From contig JACVTC010000044.1 in NCBI GenBank assembly GCA_016946835.1, positions 901,501 through 965,500 on the forward strand: a stretch of 64,000 bases of DNA, in the 5' to 3' direction. The stretch is from Neocallimastix lanati (nom. inval.). Its lineage: Eukaryota; Neocallimastigomycota; Neocallimastigomycetes; Neocallimastigales; Neocallimastigaceae. The translations under genes were made by a program, and so were the position numbers. The notes beneath the pieces were generated by a model. That model saw only the letters and a program-made list of their open reading frames with translations, was not told the origin of the DNA and did no database searches. Positions 23,102-34,809 of this stretch are shown here, piece after piece; positions within the stretch are counted from its first letter, which is position 1; every line of letters begins with the position of its first letter.

Positions 23102-24528
23102 ATGGAAGAAGATTTAATTATTGATATAAGTGAATCCAACAAAGGAAAAGAACAATTTATTATTAATAAAAAATATAAATTTAATTTTTCATATAAAAGA
23201 AAAGATAATTCCGAAGTGTATAAATGTACAGAATATAAAAAAATAAATAAATGTAAATCTTTTATTATTTTAAATGATAAGAAAGAAATTTTAAAGTATA
23301 ATAGTTCACATAATCATCCTGAAAATGAATACGATGTATCCCTATCTATAATGAAACATAAAATTAAAGATGGAATTGAAAAAAGTTCAATTCCTTTTGG
23401 TATAAAAATAAAACCCCTATATAATAAAATTTCTAAAGAAATGGGACTTATATGTCCAGAATATAATTCAATTAAATCCCAAATATCAAGAAATTTAAAT
23501 AAAAAACTACCATCCAATGTAACAAAATTTGCTGAAATTCCAAGTGAATCTGAATATTATAAAACAAAGCGAGGTGAAAATTTTATGATATTCAAAAATT
23601 CTAATTTAATAATTTTTCAATCCCTTTTTCAAGCAAAATTATTTAGGGAATATAATGATGATATATTTGTTGATGGTACATTTTTTATTGCCCCTAAATT
23701 TAGTTATCAAGTATTTATTACAAGAACTTATGCTAAAGAATTAGATAGTTTTTACACTACTTCTTTTGCAATATTAAAAAATAAAGAACAAGAAACATAT
23801 AAAATGTTATTTGAAAAATTGAAAAAAAATGCTAATACATGTAACAATAATATTAGAATTGAATCAAAAAATTTGCATTGTGATTTTGAAAGGGCCATAT
23901 CTAAAGCAGCAAAAACAATATTTCCTAATACAAATATTAAATATTGCATTTGACATTATAAAAAATCACTAGAAATTAAAAAAAATAAATTATGCTATAA
24001 TGAAGTAAAAAATAATAATAATATATTTATTTATTATAAAGCTATTTCAAATTTACCATTTATAAATCCTGAATATATATTTGATATTTATGTTATAATT
24101 AAAATTAAATCCATTAAAAATAATTATTGTCAATTTTTAAAATTTTTAGAATATTTTTATAAAACATATTTAATTGATTATGATATGAAAATTTGGAATT
24201 ATTATAATAATATAGAACATATAACGAACAATGCCTCAGAATCACTCAATAAGTATTTAAATAATTTATTTCCAACAAAACCATCTTTTTGTGAATTAAT
24301 AGATAAATTAAATGAACTTGAACATTTATCATATTATGATTATCAAAGAAAAATAAGAAGAATTTTAAAAAAAAAAAAAAAAGAGCATTAAATAAAGCTA
24401 ATGAAATCAGTGTCTTAATTGAACGCCAAAAAAGTATTGAAGCCAAGTTAATTGATGCTAAATGTGATAGAAATAATATTATTAATTTGTGGTTTGATTG
24501 TTTAACTGATTTAAATAATATAATATAA
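23102..24528 (+). pseudogene. FLYWCH-MULE transposase, copy 1 (broken)
   Basis: ATG at 23102. The N-terminal FLYWCH-type zinc finger (about residues 15-75) shows CTEY, C-KSF and HNHP spacing. The MULE DDE domain shows DGTFFIAP (first Asp), LHCDFE (second Asp), the C-x2-H pair at KYCI-stop-HYKK, and NNASESLNKYL with the third acidic residue. Compared with the intact copy at 33361, Trp is replaced by TGA at 23951-23953, and an A-run near 24368-24380 shifts the frame. The C-terminal tail resumes in another frame to TAA at 24528. The protein would bind terminal repeats in the nucleus and catalyse cut-and-paste transposition. It is about 65% similar by eye to the other copies and is a distinct older lineage. 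Confidence 0.85.
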
Positions 24529-25104
24529 ATATTACTTTATAATAAATAATTAAGAAATGAGGAATGACCAAATGAAATAATCAGAATTCTGTCATTCAGT
24601 AATTTAATTTATAAAGCATATTAAATTTATACAGTTTTAATAAATATTCAAATACAATGTATAATTATAGTTTTATCATTATAATTATTATTTCGTTTAA
24701 TAATTTTTAAAAAAAAGAATTATTATTAATAAAATTTATATTTTTAATAACATTTGTAATTTTATATAATTTTTTTATTAATAAAATTTAAATAAAAAAA
24801 TAATTATAATTAGTTTTATATTTTTAATAAAATTTAAATAAAAAAATAATTATTATTAGTTTTATATTTTTAATAACATTTAAGTAAAATAATTATTATT
24901 AATAACATTTATATTTTTATGTGTTTTTTTTATTAATAACATTTAAGTAAAATAATTATTATTAATAACATTTATATTTTTAATAACATTTAAATAAAAG
25001 AATTAAAATCATAAAATCTAACCATTATATGATTTATTTAATTATTCACTTAATAATTAATTTAAAAATTGATGTAACAAAATAATACAATAAAGTAAAA
25101 TTAT
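24529..25104. repeat. AT-rich DNA with short tandem repeats, 3' of MULE 1
   Basis: Between about 24700 and 25000, a unit resembling TTTATATTTTTAATAACATTTAA with TAAAATAATTATTATTAATA is repeated several times imperfectly. No gene is seen. Confidence 0.6.
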
Positions 25105-25195
25105 GTAGCGCAAAATAGATTAAGCCACATATTTATATATATCACGTGAAAATTGGCTGTAATGCAACTTCCCCGTAGAAAAGCAATACTCCCAT
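25105..25195 (-). repeat. Possible degenerate right terminal repeat of MULE 1
   Basis: The inverted block AAGCCACAT...ATATCACGTGAAAA...CTTCCCCGTAG keeps GTGGCTTA and CACGTG in the expected order on the minus strand, but not GAGATGGCGTATT. Low certainty. Confidence 0.4.
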
Positions 25196-25353
25196 TTTTT
25201 TTTTTATTTTTTTTATTTTTTTTATTTTTTTATTTTTTTATTTTTTTATTTTTTATTATCAAATATATATATATTAAATAATGAAATTATTTTATAATAA
25301 AATATTTATTTAATTATTATTTAATTATTTATTTATATAATATAATTTATATA

Positions 25354-25429
25354 AATACGCCATCTCAAAAGATATGTGGCTTATATCTAATCACGTGCGG
25401 TTCCGAAACGCACTCTCCCCAACGCGCTC
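25354..25429 (+). repeat. MULE terminal repeat motif, copy 2
   Basis: AATACGCCATCTCAAAAGAT...CACGTGCGGTTCCGAAACGC, the same orientation as copies 1 and 3. It lies just outside the left edge of the large palindrome, and no inverted partner is visible at the right edge. Confidence 0.7.
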
Positions 25430-26179
25430 TCCCCATCCAAAATTTATATCATGAATGTGAAGCATTTCGACGAGGGTGGTGCGTTTCGGAATATGGCTTT
25501 AAATATTTTTACATAAATTTTCATTTCGGAATGTGGCTTATATTATTTTTTATAAATTTTTATTTATGAATATAATATTTAAAACATTAAAATAAAATGG
25601 CACATATAATTTCATTGAAAAAATAATTATTAAAAATATTTAAAATGTGATATATTTCAAAAAAAATGATGATTTACATTCGCCATATTCTGAAAATTTT
25701 TATTTATTTATTAATTTATTCATTTATTTATTTAATAATAATATTTAATATTATTTTTTTTTTTTATACTATTTTTTAATTATAAAGTTTGTTTATTATA
25801 TGGAAATATAATAATTTACATTAATTTAAAATACTGTAAAAATTATAATAAAATTCATGTTAATATATATGAATATGCTATATCATTTACTTTATTATAT
25901 AATTTATTTGTTGCTAAATTCTGTTTTTATATTAATTTCATATCAATATCTTATTTATTTTATTTTATCATATTATATATTATTATTTCACTGCATATTT
26001 ATTTTATATTATATTATTTTGTTTCGATTAATACTTGCAATTTATTATAATTCACATATTTATTTTATTACTACTTGTATTTTTATTATAATTCAAATAT
26101 TTATTTTATTTTATTTTATTTTTATTAATACTTGCATTTTTATTATAATTCAAATAATTTTTTTATTTTATTATATTTC

Positions 26180-26700
26180 ATATTTATTTTATTTTATTTT
26201 ATTTTATTTTATTTTATTTTATTTTATTCAATCTGTACTTTATTTTTATATTTCAACTATTTATTTTATTTTATTCATTTTGTACTTCATATTTATATTT
26301 CAACTATTTATTTTATTTTATTCATTTTGTACTTCATATTTATATTTCAACTATTTATTTTATTTTATTCATTCTGTACTTCATATTTATATTTCAACTA
26401 TTTATTTTATTTTATTTTATTTAATTTTATTTTATTTTATTGAATCTGTACTTTATAATCATATTCTATTATTTATTTTATTTTATTTTATTTTATTTTA
26501 TTTTATTTTATTTCATTATATTTTATTTTATTGAATCTGTACTTTATAATCATATTCTATTATTTATTTTATTTTATTTTATTCATTTTGTACTTCATAT
26601 TTATATTTCAACTATTTATTTTATTTTATTCATTTTGTACTTCATATTTATATTTCAACTATTTATTTTATTTTATTTTATATACTTGTACTTTTATATT
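26180..26700. repeat. Minisatellite and (TTTTA)n tract, left arm
   Basis: Several copies of an about 46-bp unit (TGTACTTCATATTTATATTT plus CAACTATTTATTTTATTTTATTC) are interspersed with TTTTA pentamers. Its inverted counterpart is at 35690-37330. Long hydrophobic Ile/Phe/Tyr frames here are products of the repeat. Confidence 0.9.
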
Positions 26701-27012
26701 ATTACATTCCATATTTTTTTCATTTTATTTTTAAATATTCTTTTTAAAATTCTTATTTCCTTTTTAATATTTTTTTATCTAATATTTTAAATAAATTTTA
26801 TATTATACAAAAATCTTTTTTACTCAGTGCATTATATTAAACTTGATATGGAAAGATTATTTGAAAATTTAATTATAAATATTAAATTAAAAATTTTTTT
26901 TTAGTAATACTAATATTAACAATAACATTTTTAAACATAAATTTCTATTAAATAATAAATAAATTATTTTAGATATTTATATTATAAAAATCTAATAAAC
27001 TAACAAAAAGAG

Positions 27013-27045
27013 CTTTACTATTTTTACAAATAGTAAAGTTTTTTT
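27013..27045 (+). terminator. Perfect hairpin with T-run, mirrored in both palindrome arms
   Basis: CTTTACTATTT, loop TTAC, AAATAGTAAAG, then TTTTTTTAG. The 11-bp stem is perfect here. The mirror copy at 35307-35332 keeps most of it. It lies about 500 bases past the transposase stop codon. A role in RNA 3' processing is only inference, since T-runs do not terminate RNA polymerase II. Confidence 0.4.
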
Positions 27046-27530
27046 AGAAAGCCTGATAGAAATAATTTAAAATATTAATTATTTTCTTTTATAAGTATTA
27101 TAATACATAAATATCATTATATATATTTAAAATGTGTATTTGAATATTTATTAAAAATATGAAATACATTAAATATACTTTTAAAAAATATATTAATTTA
27201 ATAATTGGTTTATTTTATAAAAATTATTTATTTATTTATTAATTTACTACAATATAAAATAAAAATAATGAGAAATGCAATACATTCATATTTTTAATAT
27301 TTTATAATACTAATATATAATAATAAAGACATCTTTTAATTTTTTTAATAATATTTAATAAAGTAAAAAATATTTAAAATAAATTTAAAAAAAAATTTTT
27401 TTTAATATTTTTAAGCTAACCCTATCAATAAATATTAAATAAATTTCAATATTGAATTTCTTATTAAATAAAAAAATTTAATTATCAATTAAATGTAATT
27501 ATGATTTTGAAACAATTTTAATAATTATTT

Positions 27531-28979
27531 TTATTTTGTTTTATTAAAATTAATGATTACATTATTCAATCTAATTAAACAATTAAACCAATTTTCGATG
27601 ATATCATTTTTACTACATCCAATATTTTTTAATTCGGCTTCCATATTTTTATAATATTCAACTGAAATATTAATGTCATCGACCCTTTCTGATATTCTGC
27701 TCTTTTTTCTCCAAATTCCTTTAATTCTCATTTGGTAATCATAGTAAGATTTGGATTCTTCAAATTGTATTGTATATATTAATTTATAAAATGAAGGCTT
27801 TTTTACAAATAAATTTTTTAAATAAATGTTATTAGATTCTGAAGCATTATTTGTTATGTGGTCTATATTATTATAATAATTCCAATATTTTATATTATAG
27901 ATATTTAGAAATGTTTTCTCAAAATAATCTAAAAAATTCAAAAATTGGGAACAGGTAGATTCATATCTCTTGCATGTATTTTTAATTTTATTAAAAATAT
28001 CAGGTATGTATTCAATATTAATAAAACATAAATTAGAAATCGCTTTATAATAAGTATTTAAAATATTATGGTCTTTCACTTCCTTGTAACATAATTTATT
28101 TTTTTTGGTCATTAATAATCTTTTATAATGCCAAAAACAATATTTAATATTTATATTGGGAAAAATATTTTCTACTGCATTAGATATTCCTTTTTCAAAA
28201 TCACAATGAAAAATTTTTTCTAAGAAATTAATATTTGCATTATATTTAATTATATTTTTTTTTATTTCATTAAATAATATTTCATAAGTTGTTTGTTCTT
28301 TGTTTTTTAATATTGACATGGAAGTAGTGTAAAAACAATTTAATTCTGTAACATAAGTTCTGGTAATGAATACTTGATAACTATTAGTTGGAGCTATTAA
28401 AAATGTACCATCAACAAATATATGTTTATTCTCCATAAATAATTTTGCTTGGAATGGGGATTGAAAAATTATTATATTAGAATTTTTGAATATCATAAAG
28501 TATTCACCTCTTATTGTTTAATAATATTCAGATTCATTAGGAACTTCATCAAATGTTTTTACATTAGGAAATAATTGTTTATTTTTATATCTTGTTATTT
28601 GGGTTTTAATTGTTTTATATTCAGGGCATATATATCCTATTTCTTGAGAAATTTTATCAAATATAAGTTTCGTTTTTATATCAGTAGGAATTAAACTTTT
28701 TTTAATTTCATCTTTAATTTTATGTTTTATTAATGATTTGGAAGCATTAATTTCATTACCAGGATGATTATGGGAAGATTCATAATTTAAAACCTCTTTA
28801 TTATCATTCAAAATAATAAAAGACTTACATTTATTTAATGTTTTATATTCAGTACATCTATATATTTTTGTATTATTTTTTTTTAATTTTGAAAAATTAT
28901 ATTTAAATTTTCGATCTATAATTATTTGCTCTTTTCCTCGATTTGTTTCACTCATATCAATTTTTAGATTTCCCTCCAT
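27531..28979 (-). pseudogene. FLYWCH-MULE transposase, copy 2 (one nonsense codon)
   Basis: It is nearly identical to the intact 482-residue copy at 33361-34809 and in opposite orientation. The start ATG is at 28979-28977 and the end at 27531. One codon, AAA in the intact copy, is TAA here (28518-28520), splitting the frame after the FLYWCH region. The remaining DDE catalytic part (DGTFLIAP, HCDFEKG, CFWHYKR, NNASES) is intact. The change is A-to-T, unlike the transitions seen in the Copia copies. It may be defective only by this one base. Confidence 0.9.
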
Positions 28980-29039
28980 CAAAATTTTCAATATAAATAT
29001 TAATAAATATGAAAATATTTATTTTTTATTTTTTATTTA

Positions 29040-29900
29040 ATATGTATTTTCAATTTTTTTTTAAAAATTACAGTTATAAATATAAATAATTATGAAAATA
29101 TTTTAATTTATTTCAAGAAAATTACTAAAAAAATATTTATCTTTTCTTTTTTTATTTTATTTTTTCATTATAAAATAAAATATTTATTTTTTATTTTTTA
29201 TTTTTTATTTTATTTTTTTATTTTATTTTTTTATTTTATTTTTTTATTTTTTATTTTACCTTTTTATTTTTTATTTTATTTTTTTATTTTTTTTTTTTTA
29301 TTTTTATTTTTTTTATTTTTTTACTTTTTATTATCAAATATATATATATTAAATTATGAAATTATAATAAAGCAAAATATTTATTTAATTATTATTTATT
29401 TATTTATTTTTATTTTTTTTTTTTTTTTTAAAAAATTACAGTTACAAATAAATATGAAAATATTTTATTTTATTTCAAGAAAATTACTAAAAAAATATTT
29501 TATTTTATTTCAAGAAAATTACTATAAAAATATTTATCTTTTCTTTTTTTAATTTTATTTTTTTATTATAAAATAAAATATTTATTTATTTATTTATTAT
29601 TTATTTATTTATTTATATAATAAAAAATTACAGTAATAAATATAAATAAATATGAAAATATTTTATTTTATTTTTTTTGTATTTTATTTTTTCAATCTTT
29701 TTTATTTTTTTATTTTTTTATTTTTTTTATTTTTTTATTTTTTTATTTTTTTTTTTTTTTTATTTTTTTTTATTTTATTTTTTTTTTTTTTTTTTTTATT
29801 TTTTATTATCAAATATATATTAAATTAAGAAATTATTATATAATAAAATATTTATTTAATTATTATTTAATTATTTATTTATATAAAAAAATTTATATAT
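29040..29900 (+). repeat. MULE subterminal repeat cluster, left of MULE 3
   Basis: Repeated blocks of TTACAGTTATAAATA..., ATTTCAAGAAAATTACTA..., ATATTTATCTTTTC and (T)n-A tracts are mirrored by 32440-33350. Confidence 0.75.
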
Positions 29901-29990
29901 AATACGCCATCTCAAAAAACATGTGGCTTATATCTATTCACGTGCGGTTTCGAAACGAGCTCTCCCCCATTTCGACATAATTTATGTATA
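29901..29990 (+). repeat. MULE 3 left terminal repeat core
   Basis: It begins AATACGCCATCTCAAAAAAC and continues ATGTGGCTTATATCTATTCA, then CGTGCGG and CTCTCCCC. It pairs with 32340-32435 in reverse orientation. The inverted similarity extends outward to at least 29800, through TTATTATCAAATATATATTA. Confidence 0.85.
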
Positions 29991-30059
29991 ATCATCATAA
30001 AATTTTGTACAATGTGTATAATATATGTAATACGCCACTATTTTCAACGTATATTTTTA

Positions 30060-30440
30060 TTTATTGTATTTTAGCATTAAAAGAATAAAATAAAAACAAA
30101 AAAAAGAATAAATAAAAGAATAAATGTATTTTAACATTAAAAAAATAAAATAAAAACAAAAAAAGAATAAATAAAAGAATAAAAAGTTTTCCGTTAAGAA
30201 TTTTATTTTATTTTTATTTTTTTTTAATTTTATTTTATTATTATATTTTATTATTAAATATTTTAATAATAAAATTTAAATATTGATATTGATACTAATA
30301 AAATATTTTGATATTCATATTAATAAAATATTTTGATATTGATATTAATAAAATATATTAATAATGATATTAATAAAATATATTAATAATGATATTAATA
30401 AAATATATTAATAATGATATTAATAAAATATATTGATATT
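30060..30440. repeat. Short tandem repeats between MULE 3 and its left terminal repeat
   Basis: A unit of about 55 bp (GAATAAATGTATTTTAACATT, AAAAAC, AAAAAAAGAATAAA) is duplicated at 30060-30185. An about 26-bp unit TATTAATAATGATATTAATA/AAATA is repeated roughly six times at 30270-30440. Confidence 0.8.
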
Positions 30441-30656
30441 GATATATATATAATTTAAACTATATATATTCTAGTTAATTATTATTTATAAATTTAGAGT
30501 GTGTTTAATTCTATTAAACATTTATAACATAAATCAATGATATCATTTTTATCACATTTTTTATCAATTAATTCGGATTATTTTTTTTTTGTATTTTTTA
30601 ATTAAATCATTGATTATATCAGTTTTTGTTAATATTCTTCTTTTTTTTTTTTTTTT

Positions 30657-31920
30657 CTAAACTCCTTCAATTTTCCTTTTGTAATTATTGTAAGATAAAG
30701 ATTCTTCTCTTTTTAAATGATAAATCAATTCATAGAAAGAAGGTTTTTTGTAAAACAATTTTTTTAAGTAATTGTTAAAAGATTCTGAAGCATTATTTGT
30801 TATGTGGTTTATATCATTATAATAATTCCAATATTGAATATCATATTTATATAAATAAGTCTTATTAAAATATTCCAAAAAATTTAGAAAATTGAAATAA
30901 TTATATATTTGACATATAATTTTAATATAATTATAAATATCAAATATATATTCAGGATTTATAAAAGGAAAATTTGTAATAGCTTTATAAAACAAATAAA
31001 TTTTATAATTACTTTCAAATTCATTATAACATAATTTGTTTTTTTGAACTTCTACCGATCTTTTATAATGCCATACACAATATTTAATAGTAATATTAGG
31101 AAATATTTTAATGGCACCATTGGAGATACCTTTTTCAAAATCACAATACAAAATTTTTGGTGTAACTATAATATTATTATTATATTTATTTTCATTCTTT
31201 TTTAATTCTTCAAATAACAATTCATAGGTTGCTTGTTCTTTATTATTTAATATAGATAGTGATGTAGTATAAAAACTATTTATTTCTGAAGCAAATACTC
31301 TTGTTATAAACACTTGATAACCAAATATTGGTGCAATATAAAATGTACCATCAGCAAACATATTTTCGTTGTATTTAATAAACAATTCTGTTTGGAATAG
31401 GGAATGATGATTTAAAAATTATAATGTTAGAATTTTTGTATATCATAAAATTTTCATCTCTTTCGTTTATATAATATTCAGATTTATCTGGAATTTCATT
31501 AAATTTTGATATATCAGGAGGTAGTTGTTTTTTTATATATCTTGATATTTGGGATTTAATTCAATTATATTCAGGGCATATCAATCCAATTTCTTCAGAT
31601 AATTCATTATATATATGTTTTGGATTTATATCAAATGGGATTGAGGTTTTTCTAATTTTATTTTTCATTTTATATTTTACTATTGATACAGGTGTATCAT
31701 ATTCTTTTCCTGGATGAGTATGATTGTTTTCATATTTTATTACTTTATTATTATCATTTAGAATAATGTAAGATTTACATTTTTTAACTGTTTTATATTT
31801 AGTACATTTGAATATTTTTGTATTATTCGTTATATACCATAAATTAAATTTATATTTTCTATTTACAATGATTTGGTTTTTTTCTTTATTAGTTTCACTT
31901 ATTTCTAATTGATCATCCAT
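30657..31920 (-). pseudogene. FLYWCH-MULE transposase, copy 3 (broken)
   Basis: The start ATG is at 31920. The FLYWCH part (KCTKYKT, KCKSYIIL, HTHPG) reads to a TGA at about 31558-31560 where the other copies have Ser or Thr. Frame changes near 31390-31420 lead into the DDE domain (ADGTFYIAP, LYCDFEKG, YCVWHYKR, NNASESFNNYL). The C-terminus is lost in a T-run at about 30640-30656. The sequence is diverged from copies 2 and 4, so it is an older relative. Its terminal repeats (29901 and 32435) are the best-defined pair in the window. Confidence 0.85.
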
Positions 31921-32339
31921 TTATTATAAATATTTTAAATTAAAAGTTTTATTTTTTATTTTTTAATTTTTTTTGTTTTAATCTATTTTTTTCTATCTTA
32001 TATTTTATTTTATTCTTTTTTTATTTTTTTTTATTTTTTTTTATTTTATATTTTACTTTATTATTTATTTTTTTTTATCATATATTTTATTTTATACTTT
32101 TTTTTTTATTTTATATTTTACTTTATTATTTATTTTTTTATATTTTTAATTTACTTTATTATTTATTTTTTTTTTATTTTTTATTTTATTACTTTATTAT
32201 ATATATATATATTTTTTTTACTGTAAATGTTATTAAAATCAAATTAATAAAAATAAAAATAAAAATAAAAATAAATTTAACCCTATTCCTATTTATTTAT
32301 TTTTACAAGCCACATTGTAATACATGAATAAAAGATCAA

Positions 32340-32436
32340 ACATAAATAATGTCGAAATGCAATACGGGGAGAGCGGAACCGCACGTGAATAGATATAAGC
32401 CACATGCTTTTTGAGATGGCGTATTATATATAAATT
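32340..32436 (-). repeat. MULE 3 right terminal repeat core
   Basis: GGGGAGAGCGGAACCGCACG, then TGAATAGATATAAGCCACAT and GAGATGGCGTATTATATATA: the inverted partner of 29901-29990. Confidence 0.85.
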
Positions 32437-33355
32437 TTTTTATATAAATAAATAATTAAATAATAATTAAATAAATATTTTATTTTATAATAATTTCATA
32501 ATTTAATATATATTTGATAATAAAAAATAAAAATATAAAAAAATAAAAAAATAAAAAAAATAAAAAAATAAAAAAATAAAAAAAATAAAAAAATAAAAAA
32601 ATAAAAAAAATAAAAAAATAAAAAAAATTAAAAATAAAAAAAAAATAAAAAAAATAAAAAAGATTAAAAAAATAAAATACAAAAAAAATAAAATAAAATA
32701 TTTTCATTTTTATTTATATTTATAACTGTAATTTTTTATTATATAAATAAATAAATAAATAAATAATAATTAAATAAATATTTTATTTTATAATAAAAAA
32801 ATAAAATAAAAAAAGAAAAGATAAATATTTTTTTAGTAATTTTCTTGAAATAAAATATTTTATTAGTAATTTTCTTGAAATAAAATATTTTATTAGTAAT
32901 TTTCTTGAAATAAAATAAAATATTTTCATATTTATTTATATTTATAACTGTAATTTTTTATTATATAAATAAATAATAATTAAATAAATATTTTATTTTA
33001 TAATGAAAAAATAAAATAAAAAAAAGAAAAGATAAATATTTTTTTAGTAATTTTCTTGAAATAAAATATTTTATTAGTAATTTTCTTGAAATAAAATAAA
33101 ATATTTTCATATTTATTTATATTTATAACTGTAATTTTTTATTATATAAATAAATAATAATTAAATAAATATTTTATTTTATAATGAAAAAATAAAATAA
33201 AAAAAAAAAGATAAATATTTTTTTAATAATTTTCTTGAAATAAAATAAAATATTTTTATATTTATAATTGTAATTTTTAAAAAAAATTGAAAATACATAT
33301 TAAATAAAAAATAAAAAATAAATATTTTCATATTTATTAATATTTATATTAAAAA
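32437..33355 (-). repeat. MULE subterminal repeat cluster, right of MULE 3
   Basis: It is the inverted counterpart of 29040-29900. TTTTTTAGTAATTTTCTTGA and AAATATTTTCATATTTATTT with TATAACTGTAA recur at about 32700-32730, 32830-32960, 33030-33140 and 33215-33280. Confidence 0.75.
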
Positions 33356-33360
33356 TTTTG

Positions 33361-34809
33361 ATGGAGGGAAATCTAAAAATTGATATAAGTGAAACAAATC
33401 GAGGAAAAGAGCAAATAATTATAGATCGAAAATTTAAATATAATTTTTCAAAATTAAAAAAAGATAATACAAAAATATATAGATGTACAGAATATAAAAC
33501 ATTAAATAAATGTAAGTCTTTTATTATTTTAAATGATAATAAAGAGGTTTTAAATTATGATTCTTCACATAATCATCCTGGTAATGAAATTAATGCATCC
33601 AAATCATTAATAAAACATAAAATTAAAGATGAAATAAAAAAAAGTTTGATTCCTTCTGATATAAAATCAAAACGCATATTTGATAAAATTTCTCAAGAAA
33701 TAGGATATATATGCCCTGAATATAAAACAATTAAATCCCAAATAACAAGATATAAAAACAAACAATTATTTCCTAATGTAAAAACATTTGATGAAGTTCC
33801 TAATGTATCTGAATATTATAAAACAATAAGAGGTGAATACTTTATGATATTCAAAAATTCTAATATAATAATTTTTCAATCACCATTCCAAGCAAAATTA
33901 TTTATGGAGAATAAACATATATTTGCTGATGGTACATTTTTAATAGCTCCAACTAATAGTTATCAAGTATTCATTACCAGAACTTATGTTACAGAATTAA
34001 ATTGTTTTTACACTACTTCCATGTCAATATTAAAAAACAAAGAACAAACAACTTACGAAATATTATTTAATGAAATAAAAAAAAATATAATTAAATATAA
34101 TGCAAATATTAATTTCTCAGAAAAAATTTTTCATTGTGATTTTGAAAAAGGAATATCTAATGCAGTGGAAAATATTTTTCCCAATATAAATATTAAATAT
34201 TGTTTTTGGCATTATAAAAGATTATTAATGACAAAAAAAAATAAATTATGTTACAAGGAAGTGAAAGATCATAATATTTTAAATACTTATTATAAAGCGA
34301 TTTCTAATTTATGTTTTATTAATATTGAATACATACCTGATATTTTTAATAAAATTAAAAATACATGCATGAGATATAAATCTACCTGTTCCCAATTTTT
34401 GAATTTTTTAGATTATTTTGAGAAAATATTTCTAAATATCTATAATATAAAATATTGGAATTATTACAATAATATAGACCACATAACAAATAATGCTTCA
34501 GAATCTTATAACAGTTATTTAAAAAATTTATTTGTAAAAAAGCCTTCATTTTATAAATTAATATATACAATACAATTTGAAGAATCCAAATCTTACTATG
34601 ATTACCATATGAGAATTAAAGGAATTTGGAGAAAAAAGAGCAGAATATCAGAAAGGGTCGATGACATTAATATTTTAGTTGAATATTATAAAAATATGGA
34701 AGCCGAATTAAAAAATATTGGATGTAGTAAAAATGATATCATCGAAAATTGGTTTAATTGTTTAATTAGATTGAATAATGAAATCATTAATTTTAATAAA
34801 ACAAAATAA
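33361..34809 (+). CDS. FLYWCH-MULE transposase, intact copy 4
   Basis: It has 482 residues from ATG 33361 to TAA 34809; I chose this ATG because the mirrored copy starts at the same codon. The FLYWCH zinc finger (about residues 15-75: CTEY, KCKSF, HNHPG) is followed by an alpha-helical linker and the MULE DDE domain. First Asp is in ADGTFLIAP (about residue 187), second Asp in HCDFEKG (about 260), then CFWHYKR, and Glu in NNASESYNSYL (about 380). A C-terminal helical tail contains NWFNCL. No nonsense codon or frameshift interrupts it. It would act in the nucleus as a cut-and-paste transposase and could mobilise the related copies in trans. It lies in the right arm of the palindrome, transcribed outward. 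Whether it is expressed cannot be seen. Confidence 0.9.
   Translation: MEGNLKIDISETNRGKEQIIIDRKFKYNFSKLKKDNTKIYRCTEYKTLNKCKSFIILNDNKEVLNYDSSHNHPGNEINASKSLIKHKIKDEIKKSLIPSDIKSKRIFDKISQEIGYICPEYKTIKSQITRYKNKQLFPNVKTFDEVPNVSEYYKTIRGEYFMIFKNSNIIIFQSPFQAKLFMENKHIFADGTFLIAPTNSYQVFITRTYVTELNCFYTTSMSILKNKEQTTYEILFNEIKKNIIKYNANINFSEKIFHCDFEKGISNAVENIFPNINIKYCFWHYKRLLMTKKNKLCYKEVKDHNILNTYYKAISNLCFINIEYIPDIFNKIKNTCMRYKSTCSQFLNFLDYFEKIFLNIYNIKYWNYYNNIDHITNNASESYNSYLKNLFVKKPSFYKLIYTIQFEESKSYYDYHMRIKGIWRKKSRISERVDDINILVEYYKNMEAELKNIGCSKNDIIENWFNCLIRLNNEIINFNKTK

Noticed and set aside
25857-26790. Long hydrophobic plus-strand frames rich in Ile, Leu, Phe and Tyr
   Set aside because: They are translations of TTTTA pentamers and a 46-bp minisatellite; no start context or domain.
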